Source of the DNA: Nitrospirillum iridis
Lineage (GTDB): Bacteria; Pseudomonadota; Alphaproteobacteria; Azospirillales; Azospirillaceae
DNA: 64,000 nucleotides
Assembly (NCBI RefSeq): GCF_014205765.1
Contig: NZ_JACIIZ010000023.1
Span: forward strand, 1-64,000
Direction: 5' to 3'
A program made the position numbers and the translations under genes. Positions 8,252 through 17,521 of the stretch are shown piece by piece. The number at the start of each line of letters is the position of its first letter. Position 1 is the stretch's first letter. The notes beneath the pieces were generated by a model. The model saw only the letters and a list, made by a program, of their open reading frames with translations, was not told the origin of the DNA and did no database searches.

Positions 8252-8401
8252 GGCCTTATCCATATGATGGGGGTTGCGAGGGTGGCCGCACGCTAGTCCA
8301 AGGCACCCGGGACAGCAAGCGCCGGACGGGCAAGGGCCCCCCGCGCTGAACGCGGGCGAAACCTCGGGCCCAAGGTCCCGGGAGCATGAGCGGGACATTC
8401 A

Positions 8402-8425
8402 TTTGTTATTTTGCTAAATAACAAA
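8402..8425. promoter_or_regulatory. AT-rich 10-bp inverted repeat, possible operator
   Basis: TTTGTTATTT (8402-8411) and AAATAACAAA (8416-8425) are perfect inverted arms with a four-base centre, in an otherwise GC-rich stretch. It lies about 70 bases upstream of the secreted hydrolase gene and between two divergent genes, so a repressor or activator site is more likely than a terminator. No regulator gene lies next to it. Confidence 0.55.
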
Positions 8426-8493
8426 CTATGAAGTCTACTTCCGGGTTCGACCAGCCCTGCCCTCGCCCACGAGCCTTCAGGAGATGATGCCCC

Positions 8494-9561
8494 ATGCCCA
8501 CAATCCATCCCACCCACCCCCGCCTCCGGGGTTGGGGCCCCGCCTTGCTGGCCTCCCTGTCGCTGACGCTTGGCCTTGGCACCCAGCCCGCCTTCGCCCA
8601 GGTGGCCGACACACCCGCCGCCGCCAGTGCCCCCACTGCCGCCGCCCCGGTGGGAGAGGTCAGCATAGCCGGGGGTGCCGCGCCGCTCTACGGCACCTAC
8701 TTGAGGCCAGAGGGGTGGCGGGGAGGCGTTGCGGTGCTGATGCAGGCGGGCTCGGGCCCATCCGACCGCGACGGCAACGCCACGACGCTGCGGGTTCGCA
8801 GTGACGTGCTGAAGCTGATCGCCCAGGGCCTGGCGGCCCATGGCATCGCCAGCCTGCGGGTGGACAAGCGCTGCATCGCCAAGAGTGCTGCCGCCTGCCC
8901 CGGCGAGGACAAGCTGCGCTTCACCACCTATGTCGATGATATGACCGCCTGGGCGCGCTTCCTGGCCCACCAGCCGCAGGTGCGCTGCGTCATGCTGCTG
9001 GGCCATTCGGAGGGGGCGACCATCGCCACCCTGGCGGCGACGCGGCTGGCGGCGGAGGGCGTGGCGGTTTGCGGCGTGCTGTCGCTGTCCGGCGCCGGCC
9101 GCCCGTTCGAGGACATTCGGCTGCAACAGTTGCGCGACCGGGGCGCGCCACCGGACGTGCTGGGCCAGGTGGCCACCATCCAGGCGGCGCTGAAGGCAGG
9201 CCGGACGGTGGATGACGTGCCGCCGGGATTGAAGGCCCTCTACCGACCCAGCATCCAGCCCTACCTCATGTCCATGGACGCCGTCAGCCCGACGCAGGCG
9301 GCAGCCGGCCTGACGGTGCCGTTGTTGGTTCTGCAAGGGGAAACGGACCTGCAGGTCAGCGTCGAGGACGCCCACCGGCTGGCCCAGGCCCAGCCAACGG
9401 CCACCCTGGCCCTCATTCCCGGGGCCAATCATGTGCTGAAAACGGCGCCGGCGGAGCCCAAGGCCAACATCGCCACCTATGCCGACCCCACCCTTCCCCT
9501 GGCCCCCGGGGTGATGGAAGCCATCACTGCCTTCATCGACCAGGCGGCGCCCGGGAAATAG
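8494..9561 (+). CDS. secreted alpha/beta hydrolase
   Basis: A 355-residue exported hydrolase. A signal peptide runs to about residue 36 (cleavage after AFA), followed by an Ala/Pro-rich linker. The alpha/beta-hydrolase core shows the nucleophile elbow GHSEGA, a late Asp (LQGETDLQV) and the catalytic His (PGANHVLK). The N-terminal glycine region QAGSGPSDRDGN resembles the oxyanion loop of YfbK/FrsA-like or dienelactone-hydrolase-like esterases. Substrate cannot be told. It has its own upstream region with a palindrome and stands alone. It lies inside the guaA-rsmB interval, suggesting acquisition into that interval. Confidence 0.8.
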   Translation: MPTIHPTHPRLRGWGPALLASLSLTLGLGTQPAFAQVADTPAAASAPTAAAPVGEVSIAGGAAPLYGTYLRPEGWRGGVAVLMQAGSGPSDRDGNATTLRVRSDVLKLIAQGLAAHGIASLRVDKRCIAKSAAACPGEDKLRFTTYVDDMTAWARFLAHQPQVRCVMLLGHSEGATIATLAATRLAAEGVAVCGVLSLSGAGRPFEDIRLQQLRDRGAPPDVLGQVATIQAALKAGRTVDDVPPGLKALYRPSIQPYLMSMDAVSPTQAAAGLTVPLLVLQGETDLQVSVEDAHRLAQAQPTATLALIPGANHVLKTAPAEPKANIATYADPTLPLAPGVMEAITAFIDQAAPGK

Positions 9562-9586
9562 CGCCGTAACCGAACATCCGCCAACC

Positions 9587-9618
9587 GTCCGGAAACGGAC
9601 AGTGTCCGAGAGCGGACA
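9587..9618 (+). promoter_or_regulatory. paired GTCCG-N4-CGGAC sites (candidate enhancer)
   Basis: Two inverted repeats of the same kind lie in tandem: GTCCG-N4-CGGAC at 9587-9600 and at 9604-9617, with centres 17 bases apart. The second extends to TGTCCG-N4-CGGACA, so it also fits the TGT-N10-ACA layout known for NifA-type sites. Relative to the start predicted from the sigma-54 promoter they centre near -168 and -151, within the usual range for enhancer-binding proteins. The regulator is unknown and not encoded in this window. Confidence 0.65.
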
Positions 9619-9639
9619 GTATGCGATGGGTAAATCTCT

Positions 9640-9668
9640 CATTAAGTCGCCAACATGGCGACTTAATG
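9640..9668 (+). promoter_or_regulatory. 12-bp perfect palindrome upstream of the sigma-54 promoter
   Basis: CATTAAGTCGCC (9640-9651) and GGCGACTTAATG (9657-9668) are perfect arms around five bases. It centres near -108 from the predicted transcript start. No T-run follows, so it is unlikely to terminate the upstream hydrolase gene. A second enhancer site or an operator is the better reading. Confidence 0.6.
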
Positions 9669-9735
9669 GCAGGAAAGCGGTTCACGTTCGGTTGATGCAG
9701 GCCATAACATCAGGATTTTCGCCATCTTCAACGAC

Positions 9736-9751
9736 TGGCACGCCCTTTGCT
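9736..9751 (+). promoter_or_regulatory. sigma-54 (RpoN) -24/-12 promoter
   Basis: TGGCACG (9736-9742), four bases, then TTGCT (9747-9751) match the RpoN consensus TGGCACG-N4-TTGCW at every defined position, with the invariant GG-N10-GC (9737-9738, 9749-9750). Transcription should start near 9762, about 33 bases before the first small membrane protein gene. RpoN promoters require an activator, consistent with the palindromes upstream. Confidence 0.85.
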
Positions 9752-9794
9752 TTTGTAGGGGCAACACCGACCCACCATCCTGATGGAGATGAAA

Positions 9795-9932
9795 ATGACC
9801 ACCTTCACCGTGGCCCCCCGCACCGCTTCCTTCCGCTTTTTCAAGGTGTTGCCGTCCATCGAGAGTGTCGAGACGGTCGCCATGCTGGCCGTCGCCCTGG
9901 TGGTCGCCGCCAGTATCAACGCGATGCTGTAA
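9795..9932 (+). CDS. small membrane protein A of a sigma-54 tandem pair (45 aa)
   Basis: A 45-residue protein starting MTTFTVAPRTASFRFF and ending VVAASINAML. The first half is polar to amphipathic; residues about 28-44 form one membrane helix, with the INAML end at or in the membrane. The start at 9795 is supported by GGAG (9785-9788) six bases upstream; an in-frame ATG at 9789 lacks that spacing. It is the first gene behind the sigma-54 promoter. Its neighbour 82 bases downstream shares the MTT start, an SFxF motif, a Glu before the helix and the same INAML end, so the two are paralogues. I recognise no family. Confidence 0.75.
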   Translation: MTTFTVAPRTASFRFFKVLPSIESVETVAMLAVALVVAASINAML

Positions 9933-10014
9933 GCCACCCGCCCAACCAACCCACGTTTCGACCAACGACCATCGCCCGACCAGCGATCCTACACATCACA
10001 AGGGGATATCGATC

Positions 10015-10158
10015 ATGACCACCGCCACTGCCGCCGCCAATGCCACCCGGACCACGTCCTCCTTCGGCTTCGCCGCCCGCCTCACCGCCCTGGTCGAGGC
10101 CGCCGGCATGCTGTCCATCGCCGCCGTCGCGGCCTTGTGCATCAACGCCATGCTGTGA
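10015..10158 (+). CDS. small membrane protein B of a sigma-54 tandem pair (47 aa)
   Basis: A 47-residue protein starting MTTATAAANATRTTSSFGF and ending AAVAALCINAML. Like its neighbour it has a short polar N-terminus, one Glu (VEAAGML) just before a single membrane helix, and the terminal INAML. AAGGGG ends about nine bases before the ATG. No separate promoter is evident in the 82-base gap, and a strong hairpin follows the gene, so both small genes are probably co-transcribed from the sigma-54 promoter. The function is unknown; control by RpoN suggests a response to a specific cue such as envelope stress, nitrogen or surface growth, which is speculative. Confidence 0.75.
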   Translation: MTTATAAANATRTTSSFGFAARLTALVEAAGMLSIAAVAALCINAML

Positions 10159-10223
10159 CGCTGGTTCAAGACCCCGCGCGCCTGGCCTTGAAGCCGGCGC
10201 GCCGGCCGGAATCGCGGCGAAAC

Positions 10224-10262
10224 GAAAAGGCCTTCTTCCCTGCGGGGGGAGAGGGCCTTTCG
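10224..10262 (+). terminator. terminator of the small membrane protein operon
   Basis: AAAGGCC (10226-10232) pairs with GGCCTTT (10254-10260). Inside, a second stem joins CTTCCC-like and GGGGAG-like runs around TGCGG. The stem ends in a short T run. Confidence 0.65.
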
Positions 10263-10362
10263 CTTTCCGGGCCGGGCGGCAGGCACCACCGGTAGACCTT
10301 TGCCCCTTGCGCCAACCCACCCGCATGCCTATCCAAAGGGGGCAACGATTGGGGGATTCGCT

Positions 10363-11073
10363 TTGGCCGACCTGACCCTGTTGGATAATCCGGTGTGGAA
10401 CGCCCTGACCACCCTGCACCAGCCCCTGGGTGTGGCGCGGGGCCTGGCCGCACGGTACGCCGAGGACATCTCCCCCCTCGCCAGCCTGGCGGAACCGACA
10501 GCGCAGGCGCTGGCCGACCTGACAGCCCTGGTGCCGGCCGGGCGCGCCATCGGCCTGGTGACGCCGATGGCGGTGGACACCCTGATCCAGGAGGGGCCGG
10601 CCGATGCGTGGCAGGTGCTGCGGGCGCGGGAAATCGACCAGATGGTGTGCGAGACGCTGGTCGCCCCGCCGACATCCGCCACCGGCCCGTTGCTGACCTT
10701 GGGAGTCGATGACGTGCCCGACATGGTGGATCTGGCCACCCGGACGGAGCCCGGGCCCTTCCTGCCCGGCACCATCCGCATGGGCGTCTATTCCGGCCTG
10801 CGCAGTGAGGACGGCCGGCTGATGGCCATGAGCGGCCAGCGCATGCACCTGCCGGGCCTACAGGAGGTCAGCGCCGTCTGCACCGACCCGGATTTCCGTG
10901 GCCGGGGCCTGGCCCAGGCCCTGGTCGGCGCGGTGGCCGCCAGCATCGTGGCGGCGGGCAAGACGCCCTTCCTGCATGTGAAGACGGAGAACGGGTCCGC
11001 CAAGACGGTCTATGAGAGGCTGGGCTTCCGCGTGCGTCGCTCCATGCACTTCACCGTGTTGCGCAGAACCTGA
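10363..11073 (+). CDS. GNAT-family N-acetyltransferase
   Basis: A 236-residue acetyltransferase of the FR47-like group. The N-terminal part (LDNPVWNALTTLHQPL, RYAEDISPLASL) is the variable substrate-side domain. The C-terminal GNAT fold has the acetyl-CoA loop VCTDPDFRGRGLAQALV, then FLHVKTENGSAKTVYERLGF and the closing strand. A TTG at 10363 is preferred because GGGGGA lies about seven bases upstream and translation then starts at the usual family N-terminus; an upstream in-frame TTG at 10300 is possible. Substrate unknown. Confidence 0.8.
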   Translation: MADLTLLDNPVWNALTTLHQPLGVARGLAARYAEDISPLASLAEPTAQALADLTALVPAGRAIGLVTPMAVDTLIQEGPADAWQVLRAREIDQMVCETLVAPPTSATGPLLTLGVDDVPDMVDLATRTEPGPFLPGTIRMGVYSGLRSEDGRLMAMSGQRMHLPGLQEVSAVCTDPDFRGRGLAQALVGAVAASIVAAGKTPFLHVKTENGSAKTVYERLGFRVRRSMHFTVLRRT

Positions 11074-11116
11074 AAGGCCCGGGCGCGACACCCGACACCG
11101 GCGTTCAAGATGGCCC

Positions 11117-11701
11117 TCACCGCTCGCTGTACGACGACAGGCGGGCCAGCGGCGCCAGGTCCAGCCAGCCATAGGCGACCTCCGTCAGGCGGGCGCCGGC
11201 GAAGGTGATGGGCTGTTCGGCCAAACGACCGCCCCCCAGGCGTTCATAGAACCAGCGGGCCGGATTGTCGCGCAGCACCCAGACACAGGCGGAGCGCATG
11301 CCCGACGACAGCAGCTCCGTCGCCATGGCGGCCATCAGACGGCGGCCATGGCCCTGGTTCTGGGCGTGGTCGTAAAGATAGATGGCGTAGAACTCGCCCT
11401 CATAGCCCCGTATCTCGGTACGCTGGGGGCCGCAGGTGGCGAAGCCCACCACGCCGGTGGCGGGCAAGCCGTCGGCGGCGATGTTCTCCCCCATGGCGAC
11501 AAAGGTGCGGCGCTGACGCCCGGCCAGCAGGCCGCGCCAACGCGCCGCGTGCGCCTCGGGCGACAGGCCCACCAGATAGTCGTCGGGCAACTGCCCGGGA
11601 TATGTCGTGCGCCAGCTGGCGACATGGACGCGGGCGATGGCGGCGGCGTCCGCCACCGTCGCGTGCCGCACCAAACCGATTTCCGCCGGACCGTGAGCCA
11701 T
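11117..11701 (-). CDS. GNAT-family N-acetyltransferase
   Basis: A 194-residue acetyltransferase. The start VRHATVADAAAIARVHVASW is the typical first strand and helix of GNAT enzymes; the acetyl-CoA loop appears as HAQNQGHGRRLMAAM, and WVLRDNPARWFYERLGG is the characteristic C-terminal part. It converges on the other acetyltransferase gene, with 43 bases between their stops. Its substrate cannot be deduced. Confidence 0.85.
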   Translation of the reverse strand: MAHGPAEIGLVRHATVADAAAIARVHVASWRTTYPGQLPDDYLVGLSPEAHAARWRGLLAGRQRRTFVAMGENIAADGLPATGVVGFATCGPQRTEIRGYEGEFYAIYLYDHAQNQGHGRRLMAAMATELLSSGMRSACVWVLRDNPARWFYERLGGGRLAEQPITFAGARLTEVAYGWLDLAPLARLSSYSER

Positions 11702-11812
11702 AAACCGCCCCTCGTTCCCGTTACCGCTTCCACCATCCTGCCGCAGATTCCCGCGGCCCGCCAGAGGGTGGCGCGAGGGAGGGTGGTGTTGGTCGGGGCC
11801 CGGGGCGGGGGA

Positions 11813-13198
11813 TCAGGCCTCGGCCGTATCCTCCACGGCTTCATCCGCCGCTTCAGTGCCTTCGGCGGCCCCCGGGGCCGCCTCCTGGCGCACCATGACG
11901 GCGGCGAAGAAGCCGTCGGTGTCGTGGCGGGCGGGGGACAGCGACAGCATGTCGCCGGTGCTGGGCGGCGTGCCCATACCCTCTGGCCAGGCTTCCTGGA
12001 TGGGCATCAGGGTGAAGTCCGGATGGCTGGCCAGGAAGGCCGTCACCTGGTTCTGGTTCTCCTCCGGCAACAGGGAGCAGGTGGCGTAGACCAGCCGGCC
12101 GCCGGGCCGCACCAGACGGGCGGCGCTGTCCAGGATTTCCGCCTGCAAGGGCAACAGTTCCGACAGGCCCGGGCCCAGCTGGCGCCAGCGGGCGTCGGGG
12201 TTGCGGCGCCAGGTGCCGGTGCCGCTACACGGCGCGTCCACCACCACGCGGTCGAAGCGGCCCTTGTGCCGCTTCACCCAGGGGTCGCGAGCGGACTTCA
12301 GCGGCCGCGTCTCGATGTTGTGCAGGCCCGCCCGGCGGAACCGCTCCTGCGCCCGCTTCAGCCGGCCATCCAGCACGTCACAGGCGACCACGCGGCCCTT
12401 GTTGGCCATCATGGCGGCGATGGCCAACGTCTTGCCGCCGGCGCCCGCACAGAAATCCACCACCTGTTGGCCCGGCTGCGGGTTGGTGGCGAAGGCCACC
12501 AGCTGTGAGCCCTCGTCCTGGATTTCCAGCAGGCCGTCCTGGAAGGCCTTCAGCGTGGCGATAGGGAAGCGGTTGCGCACACGGATGCCCAGCGCGGAGA
12601 TGCGCGTGGGCTCGGCAGTCACGCCCGCCTTGGCCAGCGCGGCCAGCGCCTGCTCGCGGGTACCCTTCACCGGGTTGACGCGCAGATCCATGGGGGCCGC
12701 CGTCAGCATGGCCTGCATTTCCGGCACGAAGCGGTCGCCCAGGGCCTGGCGCAGCGTGTCCGCCGCCCAGTCCGGCACCTCCGCCCGCACGGCGTCCGGC
12801 TGCTGCGGATGGTCCAGGGTGTGGGTTTCCAGTTCCTGGATCAGGGCGCGCTCATGCGCCTCCAGCGGCATGGGCGCGAACTTGCCGCCGTTGAAATGCT
12901 CCGCCACCGAGGCCGCACCGCGGCCCCGGGTCAGCAGTTCGTCGGCGATCAGCAGGGCGCGGGCATCCACCGCCGGCTGGCCCTCTCCGCCATATCCCGC
13001 CCGGTTCAGCCACCAGTGCAGGCGGGCCCAGCGGCGCAGGATGCCGTAGACCTTCTCGGCCACGTCTGTGCGGTCCTTGGCGCCGATGTAGCGGCGGGCG
13101 CGGAAGAAGGCGCTGGCCACGGCATCGGCGGGGCGCGGCGTGGCCAGCACCTCCGCCAGAAGGTCGATGGCCGCCTGCAGGCGGGCGGTCGGGGTCAT
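11813..13198 (-). CDS. rsmB: 16S rRNA m5C methyltransferase RsmB-like
   Basis: A 461-residue SAM-dependent RNA cytosine-5 methyltransferase of the RsmB/NOP2/Sun family, acting on ribosomal RNA. The N-terminal NusB-like helical domain covers roughly residues 1-150. The catalytic domain has the SAM loop VVDFCAGAGGKTLA, the motif VVVDAPCSGTGTWRRNPD with the release cysteine, and YATCSLLPEENQNQV with the nucleophilic Cys. The C-terminus is acidic (EGTEAADEAVEDTAEA). The start at 13198 was chosen over 13222 for its family-like N-terminus. It follows guaB on the same strand, a common alphaproteobacterial order. Confidence 0.9.
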   Translation of the reverse strand: MTPTARLQAAIDLLAEVLATPRPADAVASAFFRARRYIGAKDRTDVAEKVYGILRRWARLHWWLNRAGYGGEGQPAVDARALLIADELLTRGRGAASVAEHFNGGKFAPMPLEAHERALIQELETHTLDHPQQPDAVRAEVPDWAADTLRQALGDRFVPEMQAMLTAAPMDLRVNPVKGTREQALAALAKAGVTAEPTRISALGIRVRNRFPIATLKAFQDGLLEIQDEGSQLVAFATNPQPGQQVVDFCAGAGGKTLAIAAMMANKGRVVACDVLDGRLKRAQERFRRAGLHNIETRPLKSARDPWVKRHKGRFDRVVVDAPCSGTGTWRRNPDARWRQLGPGLSELLPLQAEILDSAARLVRPGGRLVYATCSLLPEENQNQVTAFLASHPDFTLMPIQEAWPEGMGTPPSTGDMLSLSPARHDTDGFFAAVMVRQEAAPGAAEGTEAADEAVEDTAEA

Positions 13199-13333
13199 GG
13201 GTCTTCTTTCTCGGTGCCTCAAACGCCGGCCGGGCGCATCCGCGCCCTTGGCTTATCCTCAGTTTCCAGTCCGCTTCGCTCCCCGGAAACTTCCGGCGGC
13301 CGCCCATCTTCCTGAAAACAGGGTCGGGGCCTA

Positions 13334-13363
13334 CAGCGGCATGAGGCATGCCTCATGCCGCTG
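13334..13363. repeat. perfect 30-bp palindrome downstream of guaB
   Basis: The 15-base arm CAGCGGCATGAGGCA (13334-13348) is followed without spacer by its exact reverse complement (13349-13363). It starts 30 bases beyond the guaB stop. It can form a cruciform or a very stable hairpin in RNA. No T run follows on the guaB side, so it may protect the guaB mRNA end or act as a terminator or protein-binding site. Confidence 0.75.
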
Positions 13364-13393
13364 GGAAAGGAGGGCCTGAACGGACTTCGGAAA

Positions 13394-14917
<1,524 letters not shown>

Positions 14918-14995
14918 TCAGATACAGGTATGGGACGACCCACCCGTCCCCAGGCGGGGGGCCGGTCGAGTCATCCAGGGCTTAAGGTTCGACGC

Positions 14996-15023
14996 ACTAT
15001 ACACGCGCTAGGTCGCTTGTGAA
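14996..15023 (-). promoter_or_regulatory. probable sigma-70 promoter of guaB
   Basis: Read on the minus strand, TTCACA (15023-15018) is followed after 16 bases by TATAGT (15001-14996). This leaves a leader of about 120 bases before guaB. I saw no purine riboswitch-like structure in it. Confidence 0.45.
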
Positions 15024-15099
15024 CCCACCAGATATGGGGCAAATCCGCGATGGCAGGTCTGCGCCGTTCTCACCCCTCCCACGGTGGCGGGCGACGCAT

Positions 15100-15822
15100 T
15101 CAGTCCTCTTCCGGGATGTAGGCGCCTTGGCTGGCGGTGCGGCGGAAGCCGGTGGCGACCACGTAGGTCTCCGAACTGTCGGCGCGGCTGGCCGCCGGCT
15201 TGGCGTGGCGGACCACGGCGAAGTCACGCTTCAGTTGGTCCAGCAGGCCGCGTTCCGCCCCGCCCTGGAACAGCTTGGCGACGAAGGCGCCGCCGGGGGC
15301 CAGCACCTCGGCGGCGAATGCATAGGCGGCATCGGCCAGGGCCATGATGCGCAGATGGTCGGTCTTGGGATGGCCGGTGGTAGGGGCCGCCATGTCGGAC
15401 AGCACCACGTCGGCGGGGCCGCCCAGCGCCTCCTTCAGGCGGTCGGGCGCCTCGGGCAGCAGGAAGTCCATCTCCATGGTGATGGCGCCCGCCACATCCT
15501 CCATGCCCAGGATGTCCAGGCCCACGACCTTGGCGCCGCGCACCTTCTCCACCGCCACCTGGGTCCAGCCGCCGGGGGCGGCGCCTAGGTCGACCACGCG
15601 GGTGCCGGGGCGCAGCAGGTGGTACTTCTCATCCAGCTGCAGCAGCTTGAAGGCCGCGCGAGAGCGGTAGCCGCGCTTCTTGGCCTCCGCCACATAGGGA
15701 TCGTTCAACTGGCGTTCCAGCCAGCGGGCGGAAGAGACGGAGCGCTTGGCCTTGGTCTTGACGCGCACGGTCAGGCCGCGCCCGCTCAGCTTGCTGCCCA
15801 GATCCTTGGTGCTTTTGGTCAT
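15100..15822 (-). CDS. rlmE: 23S rRNA 2'-O-methyltransferase RlmE (FtsJ/RrmJ)
   Basis: A 240-residue SAM-dependent methyltransferase that modifies a uridine in the A-loop of 23S rRNA late in 50S assembly. The N-terminus is basic. The SAM-binding motif is RVVDLGAAPGGWTQVA, and DVVLSDMAAPTTGHPKTDH holds the catalytic Asp. A further catalytic Lys lies in the FVAKLFQGG strand. RSRAAFKLLQLDEKY is a signature of the family. It lies between guaB and the exopolyphosphatase gene, all on the minus strand, as in other alphaproteobacteria. Confidence 0.95.
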   Translation of the reverse strand: MTKSTKDLGSKLSGRGLTVRVKTKAKRSVSSARWLERQLNDPYVAEAKKRGYRSRAAFKLLQLDEKYHLLRPGTRVVDLGAAPGGWTQVAVEKVRGAKVVGLDILGMEDVAGAITMEMDFLLPEAPDRLKEALGGPADVVLSDMAAPTTGHPKTDHLRIMALADAAYAFAAEVLAPGGAFVAKLFQGGAERGLLDQLKRDFAVVRHAKPAASRADSSETYVVATGFRRTASQGAYIPEED

Positions 15823-15939
15823 GGTGATGGAAAACCCGGTTTGGCGGACCGGGCCCGCGGCCCCGTCATCTTCGGCGAATCAAAACATGGAATCGAACCG
15901 CGGATATTGGTCGCCACAGCCGTAAAGGCAAGGCAAACC

Positions 15940-17082
15940 TCAGATCCGGCCGCGCGTGGCGGCCATGAGCTCGGTAAGGATACCCTCGCGCACGCCGCGA
16001 TCGGCGATGCGCAGGTTCTCCACCGGCCAGCGTTCCCAGATGGCCTCCAGCACGGCGCAACCGGCGATGACCAGGTCGGCGCGGTCATGGCCAATGCAGG
16101 GATGGGCGGAGCGGCCGGCGTAATCCAGGTGGAGCAGCGACTTGCTGATCGCCCGCGCCTCTTCCAACCCCAGCCAGGACCCATCAACCTGGGAGCGGTC
16201 ATAGCGGGTGAGGCCCAGACGGATGCCGGCCAGCGTGGTGACGGTGCCGGAGGTGCCCAGCATCTGCACCCGGCCGGCGGCGACGTCGCGCCGGATGTCG
16301 TTGCGGGCCTCGAAATCGGCCAGCGCGGATCCCACCGTCCCCACCATGCCGCGATAGGCCTCCGGCAGCACGCGGTCGCCACCGAAGGTCTCCGTCAGGC
16401 TGACCACCCCCTGGGGAACGGAAACCTGGTCGATCAGGATGGGCCGGCCACGGTTGAACGACAGCCACATGATCTCGGTGGAGCCACCGCCGATGTCGAA
16501 CACCAGGGCGCGGGGAATGCGGCGGTTCAGCAGGGCGGCGCACCCCGCCAGCGCCAGCCGCGCCTCCTCCTCCGCCGAGATGATCTCGATGCGGATGCCC
16601 GTCTCCTCCACCACCCGGTCGATGAAGGCGTTGCAGTTGGCGGCGCGGCGGCAGGCCTCCGTCGCCACGGCGCGCAGGTCGGTGACGCCGCGCCGCCGCA
16701 TCTTGTTGCCGCAGATCTTGAGCGCCGCCACGGTGCGGGCCATCGCCTCATCCGACAGGGCGTTGGTGCGGCTCACCCCCTCGCCCAGCCGCACGATGCG
16801 GGAGAAGGCATCGATGATGCGGAAGCCCTCGCGCCCCGGCCGGGCGATCAGCAGACGACAGTTGTTGGTGCCAAGGTCCAGCGCGGCCAGGATCGGCCGT
16901 CGCAAAGGCTCACCCGGACCCGCACCCCGGGGGGCGCCGGCATCCGGCAAGGGCTGAACGCCCGCATCACTCATCGCCGAACCAGCCTTCTCGTCGCTCG
17001 AAACCGCCTGGACCCGGGTCGGGTCGGCCGCCTTGGGACCAGATGGTCTTCGGGGGCGCCCCGGCGCCGGCGCGGCACACAT
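15940..17082 (-). CDS. Ppx/GppA family exopolyphosphatase or pppGpp phosphohydrolase
   Basis: A member of the actin-like ATPase superfamily that hydrolyses polyphosphate or pppGpp. The phosphate-1 loop is ALDLGTNNCRLLIA, the second phosphate loop is VFDIGGGSTEIMW, and GTSGTVTTLAG lies in the second domain. IISAEEEARLALAG is also typical. At about 380 residues it is the short alphaproteobacterial form without the long C-terminal HD-like domain. The first 60 residues are Pro/Ala-rich, and translation may instead start at an in-frame ATG near 16974. It probably runs into rlmE on the same strand (117-base gap). Confidence 0.9.
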   Translation of the reverse strand: MCAAPAPGRPRRPSGPKAADPTRVQAVSSDEKAGSAMSDAGVQPLPDAGAPRGAGPGEPLRRPILAALDLGTNNCRLLIARPGREGFRIIDAFSRIVRLGEGVSRTNALSDEAMARTVAALKICGNKMRRRGVTDLRAVATEACRRAANCNAFIDRVVEETGIRIEIISAEEEARLALAGCAALLNRRIPRALVFDIGGGSTEIMWLSFNRGRPILIDQVSVPQGVVSLTETFGGDRVLPEAYRGMVGTVGSALADFEARNDIRRDVAAGRVQMLGTSGTVTTLAGIRLGLTRYDRSQVDGSWLGLEEARAISKSLLHLDYAGRSAHPCIGHDRADLVIAGCAVLEAIWERWPVENLRIADRGVREGILTELMAATRGRI

Positions 17083-17365
17083 GGCTTTATCCTAGACCAT
17101 GAAACACGCACCGCACCACCACCCTCGCGCACCCGTCCGCCCTGCGGCAATGCGACATTGGATGGGGCCACCCCACCATCCCTGGCTCCATCGCCCGCCC
17201 CCAGCCCCCGTCACCAGGCGTTCCCGCCGCCCACAGCCCGGCCCCGCGCCTGGGACGGACTGTCAAAAAAATTTCCAAGAAAGGGCTACCCATCCCCAAA
17301 GAGGGGTGTTATAAGCCGCGCCGTCCGACGGATACGGTGACTTAACGGCATCGCGTTCGTTCTGC

Positions 17366-17439
17366 TGGGGGATCGTCTAGCGGTAGGACTACGGACTCTG
17401 ACTCCGTCAACCTTGGTTCGAATCCAAGTCCCCCAGCCA
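17366..17439 (+). tRNA. tRNA-Gln (anticodon CTG), copy 1
   Basis: A 74-base gene that folds into a full cloverleaf: acceptor TGGGGGA pairs with TCCCCCA, the anticodon arm is ACGGA-CTCTGAC-TCCGT, the T-loop is TTCGAAT, and the 3' CCA is encoded. Anticodon CTG reads the Gln codon CAG. An identical copy starts 156 bases downstream. Confidence 0.95.
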
Positions 17440-17521
17440 ATTTCTTCCGCGACAGCATCGGATCATGCGCGTACAAGCCTGTTAAGGCTCGTGCGCCAAC
17501 CGGCATCGCGGCCCGTCCTGC

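Noticed and set aside
6608-8296. Plus-strand frame opposite guaA
   Set aside because: guaA is certain; the opposite frame shows only biased composition.
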